Shown: positions 49,503-60,075 of the stretch, piece by piece | How positions within the stretch are numbered: position 1 is the first letter of the stretch | How the letters are laid out: every line of letters starts with the position of its first letter | NCBI RefSeq assembly: GCF_000715075.1 | Contig: NC_134089.1 | Location: 107,081,157 to 107,145,156, forward strand | Source: Nicotiana tabacum | Taxonomy: Eukaryota > Streptophyta > Magnoliopsida > Solanales > Solanaceae | Reading direction: 5' to 3' | DNA length: 64,000 nt | The notes under the pieces: model-generated | The model's input: the letters and a program-made list of their open reading frames with translations, nothing else | Told to the model about the DNA's origin: nothing | The model's database searches: none | Made by a program: the position numbers and the translations under genes

Positions 49503-49894
49503 GGGAATTTTTGGTAGCTGGGACTACCGTGGGACTGTGATGTTACTGCTGTTTCGTGCTGTTTTTACTGCTTACTGACCTCCTTATTACACCTTACTTT
49601 AAAGGAAATACAAAATTAAGCTAGATTATGGTACAGGAATTATAAAAATCTTATCTAGATCATGCCCTTGTTTCTTGTTGTCTTGATATCTTGGTGAATC
49701 TTGGGCATTTGGCTTATTCCGTATTCCTCTTGGAACTCTTTGTTGTTTCTTGCTGGGGATTCTGTTGGACTCCTCTGCTTTATTGATTCTAAGTGTGCTC
49801 CTTTCTCACATGAGTGGGCTTTTGGTTTCAACACTTCAATTGCATTCCATCGTTCTTCAGGTGGGTGCCTTGACTGCTTCTTTTCTTTCTTCAT

Positions 49895-51190
49895 CCTCAT
49901 TTTCCAGGTGGACGCCTGACTTCTTCTTTTCTCATCCTCATTCTCCAGGTGGACGCCTGACTTCTTTTAATTTTCATCCTCATTCTCCAGGTGGACGCCT
50001 GATTTCTTCTTTTTCTTTATCCTCATTCTCCAGGTGGACGCCTGATTTCTTCTTTTCTTTGTCCTCATTCTCTAGGTGAACGCCTGACTTCTTCTTTTTC
50101 TTTATCCTCATTCTCCAGGTGGACGCCTGATTTCTTCTTTTCTTTGTCTTCATTCTCCAGGTGGACGCCTGACTTCTTCTTTTCTCATCCTCATTTTCCA
50201 GGTGGACGCCTGACTTCTTCAATTCTTTGTCCTCATTCTCCAGGTGGACGCCTGACTTCTTCTTTTTCTTTGTCCTCGTTCTCCAGGTGGACGCCTGATT
50301 TCTTCAATTCTTTGTCCTTATTCTCCAGGTGGACGCCTGACTTCTTCTTTTCTCATCCTCATTCTCCAGGTGGACGCCTGACTTCTTCAATTCTTTGTCC
50401 TCATTCTCCAGGTGGACGCCTGACTTCTTCTTTTTCTTTATCCTCGTTCTCCAGGTGGACGCCTGATTTCTTCAATCCTTTGTCCTTATTCTCCAGGTGG
50501 ACGCCTGACTTCTTCTTTTCTCATCCTCATTCTCCAGGTGGACGCCTGACTTCTTCAATTCTTTGTCCTCATTCTCCAGGTGGACGCCTGACTTCTTCTT
50601 TTTCTTTATCCTCGTTCTCCAGGTGGACGCCTGATTTCTTCAATCCTTTGTCCTTATTCTCCAGGTGGACGCCTGACTTCTTCTTTTCTCATCCTCATTC
50701 TCCAGGTGGACGCCTGACTTCTTCAATTCTTTGTCCTCATTCTCCAGGTGGACGCCTGACTTCTTCTTTTTCTTTATCCTCGTTCTCCAGGTGGACGCCT
50801 GATTTCTTCAATCCTTTGTCCTTATTCTCCAGGTGGACGCCTGACTTCTTCTTTTCTCATCCTCATTCTCCAGGTGGACGCCTGATTTCTTCAATTCTTC
50901 ATCCTCATTCTCCAGGTGGACGCCTGATTTCTTTAATTCTCATCCTCATTCTCCAGGTGGACGCCTGATTTCTTTAATTCTCATCCTCATTCTCCAGGTG
51001 GACGCCTGATTTCTTCAATTCTTTGTCCTCATTCTCCAGGTGGACGCCTGATTTCTTTTTCTCATCCTCATTCTCCAGGTGGACGCCTGATTTCTTCAAT
51101 TCTTTGTCCTCATTCTCCAGGTGGACGCCTGATTTCTTCAATTCTCATCCTCATTCTCCAGGTGGACGCCTGATTTCTTCTTTTTTACCA
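49895..51190 (+). repeat. 42-bp minisatellite, about 30 copies, with 168-bp higher-order period
   Basis: CTCCAGGTGGACGCCTGA recurs from 49904 to 51158 at 41, 42 or 43 bp steps. From about 50157 to 50840 the steps cycle 41-42-43-42, so four monomers form a 168-bp unit repeated about four times. Spacer variants (TTTTCTCATCCTCA, AATTCTTTGTCCT, TTTTTCTTTATCCTCG, AATCCTTTGTCCTTA) recur in that order. It lies in the 3' untranslated region between pol and the 3' LTR. Tandem repeats in this part of Tat/Ogre elements are known and can seed satellites. Confidence 0.95.
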
Positions 51191-52447
51191 GGTATTTCCA
51201 GACACAAATATTGTATTTGCCCTTGTTTTAAATCAAAGAAAACTTCGTTAGTTTAAAGCAGGGTGGCTGGTTGTGGTATTCTTGCCGATGGTGATGTTTC
51301 TCTTCGTCTTTCTTTATTGCCTTGGAATGATTGAAAAGACTGTTTTGTCTTTGTAATTGATCCTTGACTATAGGATTTCCCTCTGTGTGTTTTCTTTAAA
51401 AATCTTTCAACTGTAATCATGTGCTTCTTTTGACTTTGCTGATCCTCTTTTGATTTCATCTTTCTTACACCCGTACTTTTATCTCCCACCTTTCGTGGCT
51501 GTATTTTGTAACCTTGAATCTTGGTAGTATACCTTGACATTCTTTCTTATTTGTTTAGAATAAAATTTATCTCAAAGCTTGGAGAAAGTAAGATTATTAG
51601 TAGCGAAATACGCTGATTTCGACAATTATAGAATGAAAAGAAAAATCCAATTTTTTGATGACTGTTGGAAAAGGAATAAAAGACTTATCTGATTGGAATT
51701 ACTGGCACCAATGATCAGGGTATGCATTTCGGATTAATCAACCCAGTCTTTTAATCAATCTCCTTTCAATTGTCTCAAGGAGTTTTCATTGATCAATTTT
51801 CCTCATTTTTCACTTCTCTACTTCCCTTTCGCCTTATGGTGCCTGCGAAGGTTTTCACCAATAAGACTCTCTCATTTTACTTTTCTCTCAACTTCCGTCG
51901 CCTTATGGTGCCCGTGTGGGTTTTCACCTATAAGACTCTCTCATTTTTACTTTCTTTCCTTGTTTGTACCACTTCATTTGCTTGCATCAGCATTTTTCTA
52001 AGATTGATCGAAAGGTCTTTTTGGTATAAGGTTAGGAATGGAAAAGGTATTAAAAGCTAAATAGCTGTGGTATGGGTTTAAAATTACAACTCTTGGAATC
52101 TTTTCTTATTTCCAATACAATTTCTGCCCCAGTTTCTTGATTGGGGTCTCTTAATATTTCTTTTCCGTGCACATTGTGCATGTTGTGCACCCTATGACCG
52201 AGCCGTGAGGCGCCTACGTATCCTTCTTTGAGGAATCAGGTCAAACGTAGTTCACTACATAATAGTGAAGATTTTGATCTTTTTTTTTTTCTTTTTTTTT
52301 TCTTTTGTTTTATTGATTCCAAGAGAGGTTAGGAAAGAAACAAGTATGGCTCAAAGGGGAAGAAAATGGTATAGTGTTCGGACAGCAGAATAAATTGCCT
52401 TTGTCATTTCAATCTTTGAAATAGTGCTAAATACAAACATTCAAAAG
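51191..52447 (-). other. Ogre 3' untranslated region between pol and the minisatellite
   Basis: No coding motif. A 62-bp unit CGCCTTATGGTGCC, then TTTTCACC and TAAGACTCTCTCATTTT, occurs twice (51830-51890 and 51898-51955). A T-rich run lies at 52278-52306. The junction motif is at 52212-52253. Confidence 0.6.
52212..52253 (-). promoter_or_regulatory. Ogre junction motif, copy downstream of pol
   Basis: Plus strand GCCTACGTATCC, then GGAATCAGGTCAAACGTAG and TTC. CTACGT and ACGTAG can pair as the stem of a hairpin. Confidence 0.6.
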
Positions 52448-55400
52448 TTATGCATAATATCTCTTTACCGCGTCAGAATTGATTGCCATATCTATGCATT
52501 TGCCTTCAATATCTGTTAAACATAGTGCACCATTCGATAATACTCTGGTCACAATGAATGGTCCTTGCCAATTCGGAGCAAATTTGCCTTTTGCTTCAAC
52601 CTGATGTGGAAGAATGCGTTTCAGCACATGCTGACCTACTTCGAACTTCCGGGGACGCACCTTTTTGTTGTATGCTCTTTCTATTCTTCTTTGATATAAT
52701 TGACCATGGAATACTGCGGTCAATCGTTTTTCATCAATCAAATTTAACTGTTCTAGACGGGTTTTGACCCATTCATCATCATTAATCTTTGCTTCGGCAA
52801 TGATCCGAAGGGAAGGAATCTCAATTTCTGCAGGAATTACTGCTTCGGTGCCGTATACCAACAAATAAGGAGTTGCTCCTACTGAAGTGCGAACAGTAGT
52901 GCGGTATCCCAATAATGCAAAGGGTAATTTTTCATGCCATTGTTTTGAACCTTCTACCATTTTCCGCAGTATCTTCTTTATGTTTTTGTTGGCTGCTTCT
53001 ACTGCTCCATTCGCCTTGGGCCGATATGGGGTAGAGTTACGATGTGTAATCTTAAACTGTTGACATACTTCTTTCATTAAGTTGTTATTAAGATTAGCAC
53101 CGTTATCTGTGATGATCACCTTCGGGATTCCTTATCGACATATGATATTTGAGTGGACAAAATCGACCACAGCTTTCTTGGTCACTGATTTGAATGTCTT
53201 GGCCTCAACCCATTTGGTAAAATAATCAATAGCTACCAGAATGAATCTGTGCCCATTGGATGCTGCCGGTTCAATTGGTCCAATCACATCCATGCCCCAA
53301 GCAACGAAAGGCCATGGTGCCGACATTGTGTGCAACTCGGATGGTGGAGAATGAATCAAATCTCCGTGTATTTGGCATTGATGACATTTGCGCACAAAAT
53401 TGATACAATCTCTCTCCATGGTAAGCCAATAGTAACCAGCTCGGAGGATTTTCTTTGCCAACACATATCCACTCATGTGGGGTCCGCAAATTCCTGAATG
53501 TACTTCAGACATGACAGTTGTAGCTTGTCTGGCATCTATGCATCTTAATAATCCAAGATCTGGTGTTCTTTTATACAAAACTCCTCCGCTTAAGAAGAAT
53601 CCATTTGCTAATCGCCTGATGGTCCTCTTTTGATCTCCTGTGGCTTGTGCGGGATATATGCCCATCCTGATATATTCCTTGATGTCGTGGAACCATGGTT
53701 CTCCATCAAATTCTTCTTCAACCATATTGCAATAAGCGTGCTGATTGTGGATTTGAATATGTATTGGATCCACATAAGCTTTGTCTGGATGGTGCAACAT
53801 TGATGCTAGAGTAGCCAATGCATCAGCAACTTCATTATGGATTCTTGGAATATGTTGGAATTCCACTGATTGAAACCGCTGACAAAGATCATGTAGACAT
53901 TGTCGGTATGGTATGAGCTTCAAATCTCGGGTTTCCCATTCTCCTTGAATTTGATGTACCAAAAGATCCGAATCTCCCATGACTAAGATTTCTCGGATAC
54001 CCATGTCTGCAGCTAGCCTTAACCCCAAAATGCAAGCTTCATATTCAGCCATATTATTGGTGCAATAAAATCGTAGTTGAGCCGTAACAGGATAGTGATG
54101 CCCTGTTTCAGAAATGATTACAGCTCCTATTCTGACTCCTTTCATGTTAGCAGCTCCATCAAAGAAAAGTTTCCAGCCAGGTTTTTCAATTTGCTCCACC
54201 TCGTCGATATGCATTGTTTCCTCATCAGGAAAATAAGTCTTCAGCGGCTCATATTCCTCATCGACCGGGTTTTCGGCTAAATGATCGGTCAGTGCTTGAG
54301 CCTTCATTGCAGTTCGAGTCACATAGACGATGTCGAATTCTGTGAGCAATATCTGCCACTTTGCAAGTCTTCCTGTTGGCATAGGCTTTTGAAAAATGTA
54401 TTTCAATGGATCCAACCGAGAAATGAGGTAAGTGGTGTAGGATGACAAATAGTGTTTCAATTTTTGAGCTACCCATGTTAGGGCGCAACATGTCTTTTCC
54501 AGATGAGTATACTTAACCTCATAAGCTGTGAACTTCTTGCTAAGGTAGTAGATGGCCTGTTCTTTTCTGCCAGTGAGGTCATGCTGCCCCAATACACAAC
54601 CAAATGAATTTTCCAAAACCGTCAAGTAAAGAATCAAAGGTCTTCCTGGCTCTGGCGGGACCAACACGGGTGGGTTTGATAAGTACCTTTTTATTTTATC
54701 GAACGCTTCCTGACACTCATCGGTCCATTTGACTGCAGCATCCTTTTTTAACAATTTGAAAATTGGCTCGCAGGTTGTTGTGAGCTGAGCAATAAACCTA
54801 CTGATATAATTTAACCTTCCCAACAAACTCATTACTTCAGTTTTGTTTCTTGGGGGTGGCAATTCTTGGATGGCTTTGATCTTTGATGGGTCTAGCTCGA
54901 TGCCTCGTCGACTGATTATGAATCCCAGCAATTTTCCAGATGAAACTCCGAATGCGCACTTGGCAGGGTTAAGCTTGAGGTTGTACCTGCGAAGTCTTAA
55001 GAAGTACTTCCTCAAATCCCCAACGTGGTTGGTCTGATGCTTTGATTTTATGATTACATCATCCACGTATACCTCAATTTCCTTGTGTATCATATCATGA
55101 AACACTATGGTCATTGCTCTCATATAGGTTGCTCCGGCGTTCTTCAAACCGAATGGCATTACCCTGTAGCAATAAGTTCCCCATGGTGTGATGAATGCCG
55201 TCTTTTCTGCATCTTCTTCATCCATTAGAATTTGATGATATCCGGCATAACAGTCCACGAAAGATCCTATATCATGCTTGGCACAATTGTCGATCAAAAT
55301 ATGGATATTGGGTAATGGGAAATTATCCTTTGGACTTGCTTTGTTGAGATTGCGATAGTCGACGTATACTCTAATTTTGCCGTCTTTCTTTGGCACAGGA

Positions 55401-55925
55401 ACGATATTAGCTAACCAAACAGGATATCGAGTGACTCGAATGACCTTTGCTTCCAATTGTTTGGTGATTTCTACTTTAATTCTCACACTCATATCAGGCT
55501 TGAATTTTCTCAGCCTCTGCTTGACAGGAGGCACCATTGGATCGGTGGGCAATTTGTGGACCACTAAATTAGTGCTCAAGCCCGGCATATCGTCATATGA
55601 CCATGCAAAAACATCTTTGAATTCTATGAGTGCTTTAATTAAATCCTCTCGGATTTTTGGCTCGAGATGGACACTTATTTTAGTTTCTCGGACATTACTC
55701 GTATCCCCTATATTGACATCCTCGGTATCATTCAAGTTAGGTTTGATTTTTTCCTCAAAGTGAATTAACTCTTTACTAATCTCTTCAAAAACCTCATCTT
55801 CATCATATTCTGATTCATAATCACAATATGTTTCTTGAATTAATATTTCGGAATCAGATTGATTTTTAAGACTGGGCTGAAGATTCCTCATGCATGCCAT
55901 ATCACTAGAGCCAGCATAAAAAGAA
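52448..55925 (-). pseudogene. pol: Ogre pol (RT, RNase H x2, integrase) with one internal stop
   Basis: Replicates and integrates the element. On the minus strand a single frame holds, in order: a leader; RT with [24 protein letters not shown] and the catalytic YVDD (55069-55058, residue about 289); a native RNase H without the usual first Asp (LYLTVLENSFG); a second RNase H with its acidic residues (FFDGAAN at about 54165, MAEYEA, GDSDLL, ADALA); and an integrase zinc finger (H-H-C-C, KCHQCQ near 53390) with its core (MDVIGP, then TDNGAN and the Glu in NGAVEAANK). A TAA at 53134-53132 cuts the core just before the second catalytic Asp; both sides are in the same frame (1,158 codons in total). 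The open frame upstream of 55925 begins without ATG, so expression needs splicing from gag-pro. Confidence 0.9.
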
Positions 55926-56108
55926 CTGTACAAAAAAGAAGAAAAAGAAAAGAAAGCTATTAGGAATGATAATAAAAAGGAAACTGCTTTTTATTGGATA
56001 ATGAAAAATAACAAGGTTTTGTATGCTTCAAACCAACTGTAAGATAAATTTTGGGATTACAACCTTGAAATATCCCAAACAAACTGAAAGAAAATCAAAA
56101 TAAACTAC
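55926..56108 (-). other. Predicted gag-pro/pol intron (183 bp)
   Basis: Donor G|GTAGTT at 56108 overlaps the gag-pro stop codon. The acceptor TTCTTTTTTGTACAG ends at 55926 after a long pyrimidine tract. Exon 1 ends two bases into a codon and exon 2 supplies one, so splicing removes the stop and joins gag-pro to pol in frame. Ogre elements are known to have an intron between protease and RT. Confidence 0.75.
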
Positions 56109-59100
56109 CAAGACTCCTTTCGAATTGGGAGAGGAGTGGCTTTCCAATTATTGAGCTTTGTTTTTGGTCCAATGAATTGAACTTCTGCGTTGCTACACCC
56201 TTCTCCGTCTTCCAGCATATTTACATCACTAAACAATTTCTCGAACCTTTCAATTAATTCCTCCTCAGGATTGACCTGGGATTTAGGAATTGTTGTTATC
56301 GGGCGATTTTTAGCACCGGTCTTGACAAAAGACTTCAACAGCTGTGGTACTGGTTTTGGAAGAACCCATGCTTGGTGTTTCAACTTCCTGGCTCTCATCA
56401 CGTCATTGGCGGTCGGTGTGAATCCTAAACCGAATGTTCCCCAGTTCTCGGGGAGAGATACTGGTTGTACAATTCCTTGCAAAGATAAGCCCAGACCTTT
56501 GCCGGGTATAAAGCCATTCTTCAGCATTTCATAAGCTAACATGACTGATGTAGAGGATACCTTTGGATTCGCAAGGTATTTTCCTTCTGGAATTTTCTCT
56601 ACCGACACTGTGTCTGACACTTGGTATACCCATGGTCCTTGGTCAATTTCTGCTCCCTCGACTGGTACAATGGTGCTGTCGTGAGCATTTAAATTTTCTT
56701 CTCCATGCACGACTATTTCTTGATGGTCCCATTCAAACTTGACAGCCTGATGTAATGTTGACGGGACTGCTTTAGCAGCATGGATCCATGATCGACCCAA
56801 CAACAAGTTGTAAGAAACAGTCATGTCCAAAACTTGGAATTCCATTGTGAATTCAACTGGCCCTATAGTTAGTTCCAATACTATGTCGCCAAATGAATCT
56901 GTACTTCCACCGTCAAATCCTCGTATGCAGATACTGTTCTTTTGGATCCTCTCCTCTTTAATTTTTAATTTGTTTAAAGTGGAGAGAGGGCATATGTTTG
57001 CACTGGACCCATTGTCGACCAATACCCGGGTTACTACGGAGTTTTCACATTTCACGGTGAGGTAAAGAGCTCTGTTGTGCTCGGTACCTTCCACAGGTAA
57101 TTCATCATCAGCAAATGTAATCCTGTTCGTCTCAAAGATTCTGTTGGCTATTTTGCCCAAATGATTTACAGAGATTTTTTCAGGAACATGAGCTTCATTC
57201 AGGATTTTCATCAATGCCAGACGGTGTTCCTCTGAATGGATCAGTAATGACAACAATGAAATTTGAGCGGGGGTCTTCTTTAATTGATCCACAACAGAAT
57301 AATCATGGAGCTTCATTTTTCTTAAAAACTCCTCCGCCTCTTCTTCCGTCACAGCTTTCTTCGTGGGCATTGGATTGTTTTTAGTTTTTCTCAGCTCTTC
57401 GGGAGTAAAACATCTTCCCGAACGAGTCAAGCCTTGTACCTCACACACTTCTTCCTTGATTTCTTTGCCTTTGTACATTACGGTCACCCGTTCATAGTTC
57501 CATGGGATGGCTTTGTTGTTGATGATTGGCAGCTGAATTACAGGTGCAATAATAACCCGATCTGTACGTGCTCCTTCCACAATTACGACGGGTTTGTTAG
57601 CAACCCCTGGTACTATCACCTTTGTCCTCTCTTGTTTTGCGGCAACTTTGTTCGATGATCCCTCATCGACTATCATAGACGGTTCACCTCCATTCTTGTT
57701 ATGCTTAGACACCGGCTTCTCCTCCATTAACTGCTTATCTGGCTTGGTTTCATGAGACTTGATCATCATGACAGTTTGTGACGGCTTCTTTGTTTCCCCA
57801 TCAGCTTGTATGATTTCTATCATATTAGCCTCTTGATGGGCTGGCATTGGATTTCTATTGATATTTGGAGCTTCAGGGGTTTGAACCTCGATTTTATTAG
57901 TATCAATCAGCTCTTGTATTGCATTTTTCAAATGCCAACATTTCTCCGTATCATGGCCTGGTGTACCGGAGCAATATTCACAGCTAATGGTGTAATCCAG
58001 ATTCTTTGGTGGAGGATTGGGTAGCTTGGATTGTATTGGTCTCAACATGTCTAACTGTCTCAGCCTGTGGAACAGACTAGTGTAAGACTCTCCCAATGGA
58101 GTGTAAGTTTTCTTTTCCTGTTCCCTTTCTCCCCTGAATGCTGGCCTAGGCCTGAAACCTGGTCCGGGATAAGCTCGGGGGTAGGTATTTGGTGTGACAG
58201 AAGCACGCCAATTGGTGTGAACAGGTGGCTGATTGTATGCTTGAGCGTGGTTAATGGCGAAATGAGGCTCTGAAGGGTGATAGTAATGTTGGGATGAATC
58301 ATGGTGGTAAGCTGATTGGCGAGGTCGTTGCTGATTATAGTAAAGCGGTGAACCCCTGGGTCCTGGCCAAATTCCTGAATCAACTACGGTTGCTTCCTCC
58401 CTCTTCTTTCTTCCGATTCCTCCTACCCTGCCTTGAATAGCTTGAGTAGTTGCCTTAATTGCTGAATAGCTCATGATTTTGTTTGTCTTGAGGCCTTCTT
58501 CCACCATACCTCCCATCTTCACTACCTCGTTGAATGATTTTCCAACCGCTGAAACCAAGTGGGCGTAGTAAGTTGGTTCCAAGGCTTGGAGGAAGTAGTC
58601 TACCATTTCGCTCTCCTTCATAGGAGGATCCACTCTTGCCGCCTGTTCTCTCCACCGAAAACCATACTCTCTGAAACTTTCATTGTGTTTCTTCTCAAAT
58701 TTGGTCAAAGATAATCGATCTGGGATGATTTCCAGATTGTATTGGAAATGGTATGCGAATGCCTGTGCCAGGTCATCCCAGGTGTACCATCTTCCATGGT
58801 CTTGGCGTGTATACCACTCTAAAGCTGATCCGCTTAGACTTTGACTGAAGTAAGCCATCAATAATTCATCCTTTCCCCCAGCTCTTCGCATCTTGCTACA
58901 GAAACCCCTTAAGTGGGCTATTGGGTCGCCGTGCCCGCTGTATAGGTCAAATTTGGGTATCTTGAAGCCAAATGGCAATTGTACATTAGGGAATAAGCAT
59001 AAATCTTTGTAGGCTACACTGACTTGCCCACCTAATCCTCGCATGTCTCGGAATGACTGTTCTAGACTTTTGACCTTCTTGAACATCTCTTCTTGTTCAG

Positions 59101-59574
59101 CATTTTTGGCTGGCTTGTCAATTTCGGTTGGGAGATCAAACCGAGGAGCAGGTGAATTGATTTCGGAGGCTTTGAAGGTGGGCTCCGGGGGTAATATTGG
59201 TTGTCTTGGGCCTGAAATGTAGGCTCACTAGGAGATTTGTGAAATGTAGCAGGGGGAGGTGCTACAAAAATAGGAGTCATAGGTGGAGGAAGGTACGGAA
59301 CTGGTTTTGGAGGTGGAGACTGTGGTGTCTGAGAGGTGGTGCCTCGGTAGTGCTGATAAATGGGGAAACTCGGGGATAATTCAGTGGTGATATTATCCTG
59401 AGTTTGGATTATTGATGGAGCAGGGTTATTTGGGTAAGATGGGGGCAACTGTCCTGTAGACCAAGCTTGGTACATTTTTGACATTTGCTGCTTGAGCTTA
59501 AGCATTTCTTCTTTCATTTTCCCGACATCCATCTCTTCTATCTCCATACTTGTGTCAACATCTGGGATAGACAT
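56105..59574 (-). pseudogene. gag: Ogre gag-protease with G-patch, one frameshift
   Basis: Structural protein and protease. ATG 59574-59572 begins an acidic N-terminus with a short coiled coil (KMKEEMLKLKQQMSKM) and a Pro-rich stretch. At 59187-59191 (five G on the plus strand) the frame shifts; total length 3,470 is one short of a multiple of three, so a single base was lost. After it come the capsid core (FGFKIPKFDLYSGHGDP near 58985), the conserved WYTWDDLAQAF and MKESEMVDYFLQALEP blocks, a zinc knuckle CX2CX5HX4C (57985-57941), the protease VLVDNGSSANIC (57030-56997) and a G-patch (GFIPGKGLGL, 56517-56485). The frame runs open to 56105. Expected length is about 1,156 residues. Confidence 0.88.
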
Positions 59575-60075
59575 ACTTTCGGGTATTGGTCCTTTTGATC
59601 TTGTGTGATAGTGATAATATGCCAGTATACTCTTTAGAGAAACTAACTGGTTGAATTCTGAAAATGGAGGTTTTGTTAGTTTTGAGAGTTTAACACATAT
59701 ATAATCACACGTTGAGATGCAATGCTCCTAGACAAATAATCCCTTTCTATTATGCATTTGCTCGGCTGCTTGTGTCGTCCCATCCTTTTGAAATTTTTTA
59801 TTGTTATTCATTTTTATTTATTATATATATCTTTTATCATGGTGGTCGAATCTGAGAGATTGCCTACGTATCATGCTCTTACATGAATAAGACCTTGCGT
59901 AGTTCGGACCAAAGTCAATCATGTTTATTTATTACACAAAGATGGAATTACATTCGAAAACTTTAAGAAAATAGCTTGAAATACACACACTTAAATCAAA
60001 ATAAAAGATACAATTCATAACATCTCACAAAATGCCCCACTTTCCACTTTTGTTCTCTAATATTGGATTATCTGC
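59575..60075 (-). other. Ogre intergenic region between ORF1 and gag (young copy)
   Basis: Non-coding, AT-rich, with the junction motif at 59862-59905. No separate promoter is evident. Confidence 0.6.
59862..59905 (-). promoter_or_regulatory. Ogre junction motif, copy between ORF1 and gag (young element)
   Basis: Plus strand GCCTACGTATCA, then GACCTTGCGTAGTTC. Same gap as the copy at 2919-2963 of the old element. Confidence 0.55.

Noticed and set aside
50144..50968. 274-codon plus-strand open frame with repeated SRWTPDFF
   Set aside because: It exists only because the 168-bp minisatellite unit is a multiple of three and lacks stops in this frame. It runs against the element and has no start context.
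49895..51190. Regular repeats and spacers resembling a CRISPR array
   Set aside because: Spacers are themselves recurring variants, the setting is a plant retroelement, and no cas genes exist. It is a minisatellite.
53249..53497. Plus-strand frames opposite pol (also 54077, 55377, 57806)
   Set aside because: Shadows of the conserved pol and gag frames; no independent signal.
55931..55933. Pol translation start at 55933
   Set aside because: The codon is TTG inside a splice-acceptor-like sequence; the first ATG is at residue 12. Splicing from gag-pro explains the frame better.
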